From positions 186,001 through 250,000 of the forward strand of contig NZ_RJVF01000009.1 in the NCBI RefSeq assembly GCF_003752175.1: DNA of 64,000 bases, read 5' to 3'. Shown here one piece after another: positions 37,024-46,030 of the stretch. Each line of letters starts with the position of its first letter. The first letter of the stretch is position 1. Source of the DNA: Comamonas sp. BIGb0124. GTDB lineage: Bacteria; Pseudomonadota; Gammaproteobacteria; Burkholderiales; Burkholderiaceae_C. The translations under genes and the position numbers were made by a program. A model generated the notes under the pieces. The model ran no database searches. It was not told where the DNA came from and saw only the letters and a program-made list of their open reading frames with translations.

Positions 37024-37680
37024 ATGCGTATCCTGCTCGCCGAAGACGATTTTTCCCTGGGTTCGACACTGCGCGAGTGGCTGCAGCTCGACGGCCATGC
37101 CGTCGACTGGGTGCAGCGCGGCGACCTGGCGCAGGTGGCGCTGCGCACCCAGGACTACCAATGCATCCTGCTCGACCGCGGCCTGCCGGGCCTCGAGGGC
37201 GACGCGCTGCTGCGCGAGCTCCGGCAGGCCCGCAGCACCGTGCCGGTGCTGATGATCACTGCGCGCGATGCACTCGAGGACCGCGTCCAGGGCCTGGACA
37301 TGGGGGCCGACGACTACCTGGTCAAGCCGTTCGATCTGGAGGAGCTGTCGGCCCGCATCCGTGCCGCCGTGCGCCGCAGCAGCGGCCAGCCTTCCGTATC
37401 GCTCGGCTACGGCGATGTCGAGCTCGATCCGGCCGCCAAACGCGTGTCGAAAGCGGGTGTCGCGGTGGCCTTGACGGCACGCGAGTACGCGGTGCTGCAC
37501 ACCCTCATGCAGCGCAAGGGGCAGATCGTGGCCCGTGAGCAACTCGAGGATGCGCTCTACGGCTGGGGCGAGGAAGTCGAGAGCAACGCGATCGAGGTGC
37601 ATGTCTACCACCTGCGCAAGAAACTGGGCGCCGAACTCATCACCACCCTGCGCCGCCAGGGCTACCGGCTGGGGGCCTGA
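37024..37680 (+). CDS. OmpR/PhoB-family response regulator, QseB-like
   Basis: A 218-residue response regulator. The receiver has the acidic pair in LLAEDDFSL, the phosphoacceptor D51 (CILLDRGLPG) and the switch lysine in VKPFDLEEL; the winged-helix DNA-binding domain begins near residue 125 (LTAREYAVLHTLMQRKG ... NAIEVHVYHLRKKLG). The closest well-known pattern is QseB/PmrA. The stop overlaps the kinase ATG by one base (TGATG). A YgiW-like gene after the kinase echoes the ygiW-qseBC neighbourhood of enterics. Confidence 0.92.
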   Translation: MRILLAEDDFSLGSTLREWLQLDGHAVDWVQRGDLAQVALRTQDYQCILLDRGLPGLEGDALLRELRQARSTVPVLMITARDALEDRVQGLDMGADDYLVKPFDLEELSARIRAAVRRSSGQPSVSLGYGDVELDPAAKRVSKAGVAVALTAREYAVLHTLMQRKGQIVAREQLEDALYGWGEEVESNAIEVHVYHLRKKLGAELITTLRRQGYRLGA

Positions 37681-39197
37681 TGCTGCGTTCCCTGCTGGCG
37701 CGCTGGCCCCTGCGGCGTGGGCGCAGGCCGCGCACCGCGCCCGCATCCGGTCCTGCGCCAACCGCTGCCAAGATTGCGGACCGTCCCTATTCGCTGCGCC
37801 GCCGCCTCATCGTCACCACCGTGGGCAGCAGCGTGGTCTGCTGGCTGGTGAGCCTGGCCATCATCGTCGGCACGGCCTGGCAGGAGACCAGCGATGTGTT
37901 CGACGACACGCTCGAAGAGGCCGCGCGCCTGGTGGCCGTGCTCAGTGCCAGCATGCAGCAGCGCGGCGAACTGACCGGCGACGGCGATCTGGTCGGCCGC
38001 GCGGGGCGCCAGCGGGTGCGCCTGTACTACCAGGTGGTCGGCGAGCGGGGCGAGGTGCTGCGTCGCTCGTCCCAGGCCCCCCGGCGTCCTTATGTGGAGC
38101 GGATCGACGAAGACCGGGATTTCTACAACGTCTGGTCGGACGGCCGCACCTGGCGCGTCCATGTGCTGCATGTGCCCGACGCGGGTTTTTATGTGCAGAT
38201 CGCGCAACCCTGGGACACACGCACCGAACTGCTCGAGGAAATGGGCGAACGCCTGGTCTGGCCCGCTCTGGGCTTGCTGGCGTTGCTCGGACTGCTGAAC
38301 TGGCTGGCCATCCGCCAGCTTCTCCGCCCGCTCGAACGCATGGCCGGGGATATCGGCCGCAAGTCGCCGGGCGACCTGTCGCCCGTTTCGCACCGCGGGC
38401 AGGCCGACGAGCTCAGGCCCATGGTGGATGCGCTCAATGGCGTGCTGCAGCGACTGTCGGAAGCCCTGAGCACCGAGCGCCGGTTCACGGCCGATGCGGC
38501 GCATGAACTGCGCACCCCCCTGGCCGCCCTGCGCATGAAGATCCAGCTGATGCAGCGGACGCAGACCGCACAGGCCGGCGGAGTGGACACGGGTGCCCCG
38601 CTGAAGGCACTGCGCGACGATGTGGACCGCTGCACGGCACTGGTCGAGAACCTGCTGGCCCTGGCGCGCCTCGATCCGCAGCAGCCCGGCAGCCTGCCGT
38701 TGAAGCCCACCGACGTGCACGCCTGGGTGAACGCCGCCGTGGCCGACTGCACTCCGGCTGCACAGGCCAAGGCCGTGTCCCTGACGGTCGACGTGCAGGT
38801 CGAGACGCTGCCCATGCACCAGGAGCTGATGCGCAGCGCCTTGCGCAACCTCATCGACAATGCCGTGCGTTATGGGCACGCCGGGGGGCAGGTGAGGGTC
38901 GAGGTCGGCCTCGCCGCACGCACGGAACGGCGGCATCTGCCAGGCCTGCGGCCCGCTGCGCAACGCCGCGCGTGGGTGGTGGTGCTCGACGACGGGCCGG
39001 GTGTCTCCGAGCAGGACCGGGCCCGGCTGACCCAGCGCTTCTTCCGTGCCCTGGGCACCAACGAAACGGGCAGCGGGCTGGGCCTTTCCATCGTCGAGCG
39101 CATCGCCGCTCTGCATGGCGGCGAGGTGCGCCTGGCCACGGGCCTCGAAGGCAGGGGCTTGTCCGTGACGATCGAGTGGCCGTGCGAAAACACCTGA
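37680..39197 (+). CDS. sensor histidine kinase, QseC-like
   Basis: A 505-residue membrane kinase. After an Arg/Pro-rich start, two membrane segments (about residues 42-63 and 195-215) flank a periplasmic sensor loop of about 130 residues (2CSK-N type). A HAMP-like linker follows, then the H-box DAAHELRTPLAALRMK with H275, an N-box in LMRSALRNLIDNAVRYG, and DDGPGVS and GLGLSIVERI ATP-lid motifs. It phosphorylates the adjacent regulator, coupled by overlapping stop and start codons. The stimulus is unknown; in QseC relatives it is a hormone-like or metal signal. Confidence 0.92.
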   Translation: MLRSLLARWPLRRGRRPRTAPASGPAPTAAKIADRPYSLRRRLIVTTVGSSVVCWLVSLAIIVGTAWQETSDVFDDTLEEAARLVAVLSASMQQRGELTGDGDLVGRAGRQRVRLYYQVVGERGEVLRRSSQAPRRPYVERIDEDRDFYNVWSDGRTWRVHVLHVPDAGFYVQIAQPWDTRTELLEEMGERLVWPALGLLALLGLLNWLAIRQLLRPLERMAGDIGRKSPGDLSPVSHRGQADELRPMVDALNGVLQRLSEALSTERRFTADAAHELRTPLAALRMKIQLMQRTQTAQAGGVDTGAPLKALRDDVDRCTALVENLLALARLDPQQPGSLPLKPTDVHAWVNAAVADCTPAAQAKAVSLTVDVQVETLPMHQELMRSALRNLIDNAVRYGHAGGQVRVEVGLAARTERRHLPGLRPAAQRRAWVVVLDDGPGVSEQDRARLTQRFFRALGTNETGSGLGLSIVERIAALHGGEVRLATGLEGRGLSVTIEWPCENT

Positions 39198-39294
39198 AAT
39201 CAAGCGGTTTATGCATCAGGCCGTCTTCATGTTGAAGCGCTCCAATACCTCTCATGGCCTGTTCGCCATGCAAGCAAGATTCAGGAGTTCCATC

Positions 39295-39663
39295 ATGAAA
39301 TACACCCCGACCGCCGCCGCCGGCCTCACCGCATTCGTCATCGCCGTCGGCGGTTTTTCCGGCCATGCGCTGGCCCAGTACACCGGTCCCAGCAGCGTGC
39401 CCGTGATGACCGTGCAGCAGCTTCAAGAGACGGGCAAGGACGATCAGAAGGTCATCCTGCGCGGACGCATCGTGTCGCACGACGGCGGCGACCGCTACAC
39501 CTTTGCCGACGACAGCGGCCAGATGCGCGTGGACATTTCCAAGCGCCGCTTGCCGCAGGGCCAGGCGTTCAACGAGCAGACGCCGGTCGAACTGGTGGGC
39601 GAATACGACAAGGATTTTCGCTCGGCCGAAGTCGATGTCGACGAGGTGCGCCTGGTCCGCTGA
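39295..39663 (+). CDS. YgiW-family periplasmic OB-fold protein
   Basis: A 122-residue secreted protein: signal peptide to HALAQ (residues ~1-28), then a single BOF/OB-fold domain (YTGPSSVPVMTVQQLQ, VILRGRIVSHDGGDRYTFADDSGQMRVDI, PVELVGEYDKDFRSAEVDVDEVRLV). The family includes YgiW/VisP, which binds small ligands or peptidoglycan and helps stress resistance. It lies 97 bases after the QseC-like kinase, and in E. coli and Salmonella ygiW adjoins qseBC, so it is likely a target or partner of this system. CAGGAG is seven bases before the ATG. Confidence 0.88.
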   Translation: MKYTPTAAAGLTAFVIAVGGFSGHALAQYTGPSSVPVMTVQQLQETGKDDQKVILRGRIVSHDGGDRYTFADDSGQMRVDISKRRLPQGQAFNEQTPVELVGEYDKDFRSAEVDVDEVRLVR

Positions 39664-39737
39664 TCGGCCGCTCGCCTGCATCGACGCAGCACCGCCACGC
39701 CCGGGCCGGCCGGGCATGGCGGAAGCGCCGGGCGGTG

Positions 39738-40817
39738 TCAGTCCACCAGACGCCAGCTCAGCGTTTCGCCGCCGCGCAGCGGCTTGATGGTGGTGTTGCC
39801 GAAAGGCAGCTCTTCCGGCACGGTCCAGGTTTCGCGCCTGAGCGTCACCGTGTCCGTATGGACGGGCAGGCCGTAGAAGGCCGGGCCGTTGAGGCTGGCA
39901 AACGCCTCGAGCTGCTCGAGCCTGCCGGCGCGGTCGAAGGCCTCGGCATACAGTTCGATGGCCGAGTAGGCGGAGTAGCAGCCCGCGCAACCGCTGGCGT
40001 GCTCCTTGAGCCGCGCCGCGTGGGGCGCACTGTCGGTGCCCAGGAAAAACCGGGGGCTGCCGCTGGTGGCCGCCTCGACCAAGGCCAGGCGGTGCTTCTC
40101 GCGCTTGAGGACCGGCAGGCAATAGAAGTGCGGCCGCAGCCCGCCCTGGAACAGCGCATTGCGGTTGTAGAGCAGATGCTGCGGCGTGATGGTCGCGGCG
40201 GTGTAGCTGCAGGCATCCCGCACATAGTGGGCGCCTTCCTCGGTGGTGATGTGTTCGAACACCACCTTCAGCTCGGGAAAGTCGCGGCGCAGCGGGATCA
40301 TGATGCGTTCGACGAACAGCGCCTCGCGGTCGAAGACATCGACGGTGGGATCGGTCACTTCGCCGTGGATCAGCAGCAGCAGGCCGTGTTTCTGCATGGC
40401 CTCCAGCGTGGCGTAGGTCTTGCGGATGTCGCTCACGCCGTGGTCGCTGTTGGTGGTCGCGCCGGCCGGATAGAGCTTCAGCGCCACCACGCCGGCAGCC
40501 TTGGCCTGGGCGATGTCCTCGGGGGTGGTGTTGTCGGTGAGATACAGCGACATCAAGGGCTCGAAAGCCGAGCCGGGCGGGATCGCCGCCTGGATGCGTT
40601 CCCGGTAGGCCACGGCCAGTGCGGCCGTCGTGACCGGCGGGCGCAGGTTGGGCATGATCAGCGCGCGGCCGAACTGCCGGGCCGAGGCCGGTACCACGTC
40701 GGCCAGCACGTCGCCGTCGCGCACGTGCAGGTGCCAGTCGTCGGGGCGAGCCAGAGTGATGCTGTCGGGGCCCTGCGCTGCCGCAGGCGTGGAAGAGTCT
40801 TGAGGGGCGGTCGTCAT
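39738..40817 (-). CDS. pyrC: dihydroorotase, PyrC type
   Basis: A 359-residue class II dihydroorotase, the third step of pyrimidine synthesis, interconverting carbamoyl-aspartate and dihydroorotate. Metal ligands are visible in [10 protein letters not shown], the carbamylated lysine in [18 protein letters not shown], and later histidines in IHGEV and FEHITT; the LGTDSAPH motif carries the catalytic Asp. An N-terminal ~20-residue extension precedes the part shared with the 348-residue E. coli enzyme. ATG 40817 is preferred to a GTG eight codons upstream. It is divergent from the TRAP transporter genes. Confidence 0.95.
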   Translation of the reverse strand: MTTAPQDSSTPAAAQGPDSITLARPDDWHLHVRDGDVLADVVPASARQFGRALIMPNLRPPVTTAALAVAYRERIQAAIPPGSAFEPLMSLYLTDNTTPEDIAQAKAAGVVALKLYPAGATTNSDHGVSDIRKTYATLEAMQKHGLLLLIHGEVTDPTVDVFDREALFVERIMIPLRRDFPELKVVFEHITTEEGAHYVRDACSYTAATITPQHLLYNRNALFQGGLRPHFYCLPVLKREKHRLALVEAATSGSPRFFLGTDSAPHAARLKEHASGCAGCYSAYSAIELYAEAFDRAGRLEQLEAFASLNGPAFYGLPVHTDTVTLRRETWTVPEELPFGNTTIKPLRGGETLSWRLVD

Positions 40818-41061
40818 GGGTCCGCATTGTCGCATCGCCACTGCCCGGGGTTAACCCCCTGCACAGTCCAGGGCGACCTTCGTATCATCGCCCGGGGCCA
40901 GATCGCGCGCCTCACGAGGGCCGGACGATGCCGGAGCCGTTTCCGGGAGCCTGCGTGGCCCCACATCGCCCGCGCCTGCTGCGGCCGACCCGGCCGTGCT
41001 CCATTCCTGCGTTGCCGCGCTTGCCTTCCCAGCGGGGCCGCGTGCGTTTTTTTCGTCAGCC

Positions 41062-41739
41062 ATGTCTCAGATCCCGGATCCACCCCCCTCGCGTCCTTCC
41101 GCCGTGCCTGCCGGTGTTCTGCCGACTTCCATTCCCGTCGCCGACGACGCCACCGATGTTCACGCGGCATCGGGCCTTGTGCAACCGTCGCGCCCGGACG
41201 ACGGCGATGCCGCCGAAGCGGACGAACCGACTGCCGTGCCGCTCAGGATCGAGGATGTGCTGACCGTGGCGGTCATGGGGCTCCTGGCCCTGATCACCTT
41301 CGGCAACGTCGTTGCGCGTTACTTCACCAGCCAGTCGTTTGCCTGGACGGAAGAGTTCTCGATTTTCCTGATGATCGTCTTGGCCATGGTGGCCGGCTCC
41401 GCCGCGGTGGCACGCGACCGTCATATCCGCATCGAGTATCTCGCCGCCCGCGGCTCGGCGGGCCGCCGCCGGGCACTGGCCGTGCTGGCCGCCGGGCTGA
41501 CGTCCCTGGCCTTTGCCGTGCTGGCCGTGCTCAGCGCGCGCATGGTCTGGGACGACTACCGTTACGAAGAGACCTCGCCCGCGCTGGGATTGCCCCAGTG
41601 GTGGTATTCGATGTGGCTGCCCTTGCTGTCGGCAGCCATCGCCTCGCGGGCGCTGGGCTTGGCGGTGCGGCGCTGGCGGCAGCCGCCGCCCGAGGTCGAT
41701 CCGCTCGTCCATGGGGTGGACCGGGGGGCGCCCCTGTGA
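41062..41739 (+). CDS. dctQ: TRAP transporter small permease (DctQ)
   Basis: A 225-residue inner-membrane protein with four predicted helices beginning near residue 68 (VLTVAVMGLLALITFGNVVARYF, given here only in part as ALITFGNVVARYF). Typical DctQ marks follow: FAWTEEFSIFLMIVLAM and AVARDRHIRIEYL, then LGLPQWWYSMWLPL. The first ~65 residues are an unusual Pro/Asp-rich cytoplasmic extension. It pairs with the large permease, whose GTG overlaps its stop (GTGA). The system takes up an organic acid using an ion gradient. Confidence 0.9.
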   Translation: MSQIPDPPPSRPSAVPAGVLPTSIPVADDATDVHAASGLVQPSRPDDGDAAEADEPTAVPLRIEDVLTVAVMGLLALITFGNVVARYFTSQSFAWTEEFSIFLMIVLAMVAGSAAVARDRHIRIEYLAARGSAGRRRALAVLAAGLTSLAFAVLAVLSARMVWDDYRYEETSPALGLPQWWYSMWLPLLSAAIASRALGLAVRRWRQPPPEVDPLVHGVDRGAPL

Positions 41740-43034
41740 TCGCCACGCTGCTGTTCACCCTGTTCATCGCCGCCATGGCTGCCGGCGTGCCGATTGCCGC
41801 GGCCATCGGCCTCGCCGGCATGGCGGCGATTGCTCTCGCCAATGCCGATGCGCAGTGGCTGGGCCTGATGGCCGTGCCGCAGAATTTCTATGCGGGACTG
41901 GGCAAGTACCCGCTGCTGGCCATACCGATGTTTGTCCTGGTCGGGTCGATCTTCGACCGCTCGGGCGTGGCCTCGCGCCTGGTCAATCTGGCCGTGGCGG
42001 TGGTCGGGCGCGGCCCGGGCATGCTCCCCCTGGTGGCGATCTCGGTGGCCATGTTCCTGGGCGGTATTTCGGGCTCGGGTCCGGCGACGGCCGCCGCGGT
42101 GGGCGCCGTGATGATCGCGGCCATGACACGCGCTGGTTATCCCCGTGCCTACTCGGCCAGCGTGGTAGGGGCCGCCGCCGCGACCGACATCCTGATTCCT
42201 CCCTCGGTGGCCTTCATCGTCTATTCGGTGCTGGTGCCTGGGGCCTCCGTGCCGGCCCTGTTCGCAGCCGGCATGGTGCCCGGCATTCTGGTGGGCCTCG
42301 CGCTGATCGTGCCCGCCGTCTGGCTGGCTCGCCGCCATCGCATGGGGCAGGCCGAAAGCACGCTGCCGCGCCCTCCGCTGTGGGCCAGCCTGCGCGAATC
42401 GGTGTGGGGGCTGGCCGCGCCGGTGCTGATCCTGGGCGGCATGCGGCTCGGCTGGTTCACCCCGACCGAGGCCGCCGTGGTGGCCGTTTTCTACGGCCTG
42501 TTCATCGGCATGGTGGTGCACCGCACCATCCGCGTGCGCGACCTCTACGTGATCCTGCGAGAGGCCGGCGAAACCTCGGCCGTCATTCTGCTGGTGGTCG
42601 CGCTGGCCGGCATCTTCGCGTACTCGCTGTCCACGCTGGGCGTCATCGATCCGCTGACCCGCGCCATCGTCCACTCGGGGCTGGGCGAGGGCGGCGTGAT
42701 GGCGCTGATCGTGCTGCTGCTCATCGTCGCCGGCATGTTTCTCGACGGCATCTCGATCTTCCTGATTTTTGTACCGCTGCTGCTGCCCATCGTCCAGCAT
42801 TTCCAGTGGGATGTGGTCTGGTTCGGCGTCATCCTCACCTTGATGGTGGCACTGGGGCAGTTCACGCCGCCGCTGGCGGTCAACCTGATGGTTTCGTGCC
42901 GCATCGCCAATGTGCCCATCGAGCACACGGTGCGTTGGGTGGGCTGGCTGCTGGTGGCGGTGCTGTTCGTGACGCTGCTGGTGGTGCTCATGCCCCAACT
43001 GGCGCTGTGGTTGCCGGCCTACCTGGGGTATTGA
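41736..43034 (+). CDS. dctM: TRAP transporter large permease (DctM)
   Basis: A 432-residue membrane protein of the DctM class with about 12 helices. Marks include YPLLAIPMFVLVGSI, MFLGGISGSGPATAAAVGAV, AAAATDILIPPSVAFIVYSV, MRLGWFTPTEAAVVAVFYGL and LGQFTPPLAVNLMVSC. It moves the substrate released by the periplasmic DctP protein, driven by sodium or protons. The GTG start at 41736 is fixed by overlap with the dctQ stop. Open sequence upstream in this frame is an accidental extension through pyrC antisense. Confidence 0.93.
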   Translation: MIATLLFTLFIAAMAAGVPIAAAIGLAGMAAIALANADAQWLGLMAVPQNFYAGLGKYPLLAIPMFVLVGSIFDRSGVASRLVNLAVAVVGRGPGMLPLVAISVAMFLGGISGSGPATAAAVGAVMIAAMTRAGYPRAYSASVVGAAAATDILIPPSVAFIVYSVLVPGASVPALFAAGMVPGILVGLALIVPAVWLARRHRMGQAESTLPRPPLWASLRESVWGLAAPVLILGGMRLGWFTPTEAAVVAVFYGLFIGMVVHRTIRVRDLYVILREAGETSAVILLVVALAGIFAYSLSTLGVIDPLTRAIVHSGLGEGGVMALIVLLLIVAGMFLDGISIFLIFVPLLLPIVQHFQWDVVWFGVILTLMVALGQFTPPLAVNLMVSCRIANVPIEHTVRWVGWLLVAVLFVTLLVVLMPQLALWLPAYLGY

Positions 43035-43078
43035 GTACCAAGAGTTTTCAGTTCGACAACGACACACAAGGAGACATC

Positions 43079-44107
43079 ATGAAATTGCGTTCCCTGCTGG
43101 CCTTGACTCTGGCCGCCGCCGCATTGGGCACGGGCGGAGGGGCCTGGGCACAGACCTACAAGTCCGAATACAAGATGTCGCTGGTGCTCGGCCCCGCTTT
43201 TCCGTGGGGCAAGAGCGGCGAGATCTGGGCCGACCTGGTGCGCGAGCGTACCCAGGGCCGCATCAACATCAAGCTCTATCCCGGGACCTCGCTGGTCCAG
43301 GGCGACCAGACCCGCGAGTTCACGGCGCTGCGTCAGGGCGTGATCGATCTGGCCGTCGGTTCGACCATCAACTGGTCGCCGCAGGTCAAGTCGCTCAACC
43401 TGTTTTCCATGCCCTTCCTGATGCCGAACTTCGCCGCCATCGACGCGGTGACGCAGGGGCCTGCCGGTGCCGAGATCTTCAAGGCCGTGGACAAGGCCGG
43501 TGTGCTGCCGCTGGCCTGGGGCGAGAACGGCTACCGCGAGATCAGCAATTCCAAGCATGCCATCCGGACGCCTGCCGACCTCAAGGGCCTGAAGATCCGG
43601 GTCGTCGGTTCGCCCCTGTTCCTCGATACCTTCACCGCGCTGGGCGCCAATCCGACGCAGATGAGCTGGGCCGATGCCCAGCCCGCCATGGCCAGCGGAG
43701 CGGTCGACGGGCAGGAAAACCCGCTCGCCGTCTACATGGCCGCCAAACTCAACACCGTCGAGCAGAAACACATCACGCTGTGGGGCTACGTGGCCGATCC
43801 GCTGATCTTTGTCGTCAACAAGGAGATCTGGGCCGGCTGGAGCGAGGCCGATCGGGCCATCGTCAAGCAGGCTGCGGTCGATGCCGGCCAGCAGGGCAAG
43901 GCGCTCGCACGCAAGGGCCTGGTCGAGGCCGACAAGCCCCTGGTCAAGCAGCTCGCCGGTCTGGGCGTGACGGTGACCGAACTCACCCCCGCGCAGCGCA
44001 AGGCCTTTGTGGATGCGACCCGGCCGGTCTACGACAAATGGAAAACGCAGGTCGGCGCCGAGCTCGTGAGCCAGGCCGAGAAGTCCGTCGCCGACTCGCA
44101 GAAATAA
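43079..44107 (+). CDS. dctP: TRAP transporter substrate-binding protein (DctP)
   Basis: A 342-residue periplasmic binding protein with a signal peptide cut after GAWAQ (residue ~25). Family marks are WADLVRERTQGRINIKLYPG, REFTALRQGVIDLAVG, the ligand-binding Arg in LKGLKIRVVGSPLF and the AVDGQENPLAVYMAAKLN segment with its conserved carboxylate-contacting residues. Substrate is probably a mono- or dicarboxylate or related acid. A strong AAGGAGA site precedes it and it lies 44 bases after dctM, so the three genes form one operon. Confidence 0.93.
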   Translation: MKLRSLLALTLAAAALGTGGGAWAQTYKSEYKMSLVLGPAFPWGKSGEIWADLVRERTQGRINIKLYPGTSLVQGDQTREFTALRQGVIDLAVGSTINWSPQVKSLNLFSMPFLMPNFAAIDAVTQGPAGAEIFKAVDKAGVLPLAWGENGYREISNSKHAIRTPADLKGLKIRVVGSPLFLDTFTALGANPTQMSWADAQPAMASGAVDGQENPLAVYMAAKLNTVEQKHITLWGYVADPLIFVVNKEIWAGWSEADRAIVKQAAVDAGQQGKALARKGLVEADKPLVKQLAGLGVTVTELTPAQRKAFVDATRPVYDKWKTQVGAELVSQAEKSVADSQK

Positions 44108-44129
44108 GCCGGCGACGTTCGAGCTGAAG

Positions 44130-44160
44130 GGCTCGCATCTCCGGCTGCGGAGATCGAGCC
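44130..44160. terminator. stem-loop between dctP and the MetQ-like gene
   Basis: GGCTCG plus ATCTCCG (44130-44143, with one bulged C) pairs fully with CGGAGAT plus CGAGCC (44148-44160) around a GCTG loop. It is a 13-base-pair stem between convergent genes. No clear T-tract follows on either strand, so it may be a weak bidirectional terminator or an mRNA 3'-end stabiliser. Confidence 0.5.
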
Positions 44161-44172
44161 GTTACCCAGCAA

Positions 44173-44991
44173 TCAGAACGCGGGCACGATCGCGCCCTTG
44201 TACTTGTCGGCGATGAACTTGCGGGTTTCAGGTGCATGCAGAGCCGCGATCAGCTTGCGCACGGCAGCCGACTGGGCGTTGTCGGGGCGCACGGCGATGA
44301 AGTTGGCGTAAGGCGAATCGGCGCCTTCGATGAGCAGTGCATCGCGGGTGGGCACCAGCTTGGCTTCGAGCGCATAGTTGGTGTTGATCAGCGCCAGATC
44401 CACATCGGGCAGCACACGCGGGAGCTGTGCGGCCTCGACCACGGTGAACTTCAGTTTCTTCGGGTTGTCGGCGATGTCGCGCGGCGTGGACAGCAGGTTG
44501 GCCGGGTCCTTGAGCTTGATCAGGCCGCCTTGCTGCAGCAGCAGCAGCGCACGTCCGCCGTTGGACGGATCGTTCGGCAGGGCGACGGTCGCGCCTTCAC
44601 GCAGTTCCTTGATCGATGAAATGCGCTTGGAATAGGCACCGAAGGGTTCGACATGCACCAGGCCCGACGGGGCGATCACCACATGGGTGCCACGCTCCTT
44701 GTTGAAGGTGTCGAGGTAGGGCTTGTGCTGGAAGTAGTTGGCGTCCAGCTGCTTGTCTTCCACCGCCAGGTTGGGCTGCACGTAGTCGGTGAATATCTTC
44801 ACCTCCAGGTCCACACCCTGCGCCTTGAGCGCGGGCTTGACGAAGTTCAGGATCTCGGCGTGCGGCACGGGCGAGGCGCCGACGACAATTTTGTCTTGTG
44901 CCGAAGCACTCGTGGTGGCAAACGACAAGGTGGCTGCGGCACCGGTGGCCAGGACGGCACGGAGAAACAGGGACTTGAAACGTGGGGTCAT
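44173..44991 (-). CDS. MetQ/NlpA-family substrate-binding protein (orphan)
   Basis: A 272-residue periplasmic binding protein of the NlpA/MetQ family. The signal peptide ends at ASAQDK, without the lipobox cysteine found in MetQ lipoproteins, so it is probably soluble in the periplasm. Marks: KIVVGASPVPHAEIL, KIFTDYVQPNLAVEDKQLDANYFQHKPYL, ATVALPNDPSNGGRALLLLQ and LALINTNYA. Family members bind methionine or other amino acids. The matching ATPase and permease (metN, metI) are not adjacent; the next genes are gltIJKL. Thus it must use a remote transporter or serve as an alternative binder. Confidence 0.88.
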   Translation of the reverse strand: MTPRFKSLFLRAVLATGAAATLSFATTSASAQDKIVVGASPVPHAEILNFVKPALKAQGVDLEVKIFTDYVQPNLAVEDKQLDANYFQHKPYLDTFNKERGTHVVIAPSGLVHVEPFGAYSKRISSIKELREGATVALPNDPSNGGRALLLLQQGGLIKLKDPANLLSTPRDIADNPKKLKFTVVEAAQLPRVLPDVDLALINTNYALEAKLVPTRDALLIEGADSPYANFIAVRPDNAQSAAVRKLIAALHAPETRKFIADKYKGAIVPAF

Positions 44992-45147
44992 GAACTGAAA
45001 ACTCCTGGATGGATAGAGGGCCGGCTGAAAGCACAGCAGGTCTTTGTTATGAGATCGAGCTCGGTATTATCCAGTTCTTTATGTGTTTTTCGTTCTATCG
45101 GTTGCTCATTAACAGATTTTTTCTGGATATAAGAAAACGAAAAAGAC

Positions 45148-45173
45148 AAAAAAAAGCCCTCCGGACGGAGGGC
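45148..45173 (-). terminator. rho-independent terminator of the gltIJKL operon
   Basis: GCCCTCCG (45156-45163) and CGGAGGGC (45166-45173) form a perfect eight-pair stem; eight A residues at 45148-45155 become a T-tract on the minus strand. It lies 87 bases after the gltL stop. The 268-base gap between gltL and the MetQ-like gene otherwise holds an AT-rich stretch (about 45040-45150), probably the MetQ-like gene promoter. Confidence 0.9.
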
Positions 45174-45260
45174 GTGGGCCGATCGATCGGCACCGCAAGA
45201 TACGGCACGGACCGAGCCCGCAGGGAGCCGGCCCGGCCGGTCTCCCGGCGGGGGCACCGA

Positions 45261-46010
45261 TCAGTGCTGCAGGATCTTGTTGAGGAAATCCTTGGTGCGG
45301 GGCTGGCGGGCTTCGGGGTTGCCGAAGAACTCGTCCTTGCCGCAGTCTTCGAGAATGTTGCCGCCGACGTCGATGAAGATCACCCGGTTGCTGACCTTGC
45401 GGGCAAAGCCCATTTCGTGGGTCACGACCATCATGGTCATGCCTTCGTTGGCCAGGCCCACCATCACGTCGAGCACCTCGCCCACCATTTCAGGGTCGAG
45501 TGCCGAAGTGGGTTCGTCGAACAGCATCACCACCGGGTCCATCGACAGGGCGCGGGCGATCGCCACACGCTGCTGCTGACCGCCCGAGAGCTGGCCGGGG
45601 AACTTGTCCTTGTGCGCCGACAGGCCCACGCGGTCGAGCATCTTGAGGCCGCGCTTCTTGGCTTCGTCGGCGCTGCGTCCCAGCACCTTGATCTGGGCGA
45701 TGGTCAGGTTCTCGGTCACCGAGAGGTGGGGGAACAGCTCGAAATGCTGGAACACCATGCCGACCTTGCTGCGCAGCTTGGGCAGGTTGGTCTTGGGGTC
45801 GTGCAGCTTCACGCCGTTGACGGTGATCTCGCCCTTCTGGAAGGGCTCGAGCGCGTTGACGGTCTTGATGAGCGTGGACTTGCCCGAGCCCGACGGGCCG
45901 CAGACCACCACCACATCGCCTTTGTTCACGCTGACCGAGCAGTTGTTGAGCACCTGCACGGGGCCGTACCACTTGGAGACGTTTTTGAGTTCAATCATGG
46001 TTTCAGACAT
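45261..46010 (-). CDS. gltL: glutamate/aspartate ABC transporter ATPase
   Basis: A 249-residue ABC ATPase of the polar amino acid uptake class. Motifs: Walker [10 protein letters not shown] (residues ~38-46), Q-loop [12 protein letters not shown], signature [15 protein letters not shown], Walker [14 protein letters not shown], switch His in VVTHEMGFA. It drives import by the GltJK permeases. The gene is the last of gltI-gltJ-gltK-gltL, 20 bases after gltK, and is followed by a strong terminator. Confidence 0.95.
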   Translation of the reverse strand: MSETMIELKNVSKWYGPVQVLNNCSVSVNKGDVVVVCGPSGSGKSTLIKTVNALEPFQKGEITVNGVKLHDPKTNLPKLRSKVGMVFQHFELFPHLSVTENLTIAQIKVLGRSADEAKKRGLKMLDRVGLSAHKDKFPGQLSGGQQQRVAIARALSMDPVVMLFDEPTSALDPEMVGEVLDVMVGLANEGMTMMVVTHEMGFARKVSNRVIFIDVGGNILEDCGKDEFFGNPEARQPRTKDFLNKILQH

Positions 46011-46030
46011 CTATCTTTCTCCTAGGCCGA

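Noticed and set aside
39735-41735. Apparent N-terminal extension of the DctM permease
   Set aside because: It runs antisense to pyrC and through dctQ; the true start is the GTG overlapping the dctQ stop.
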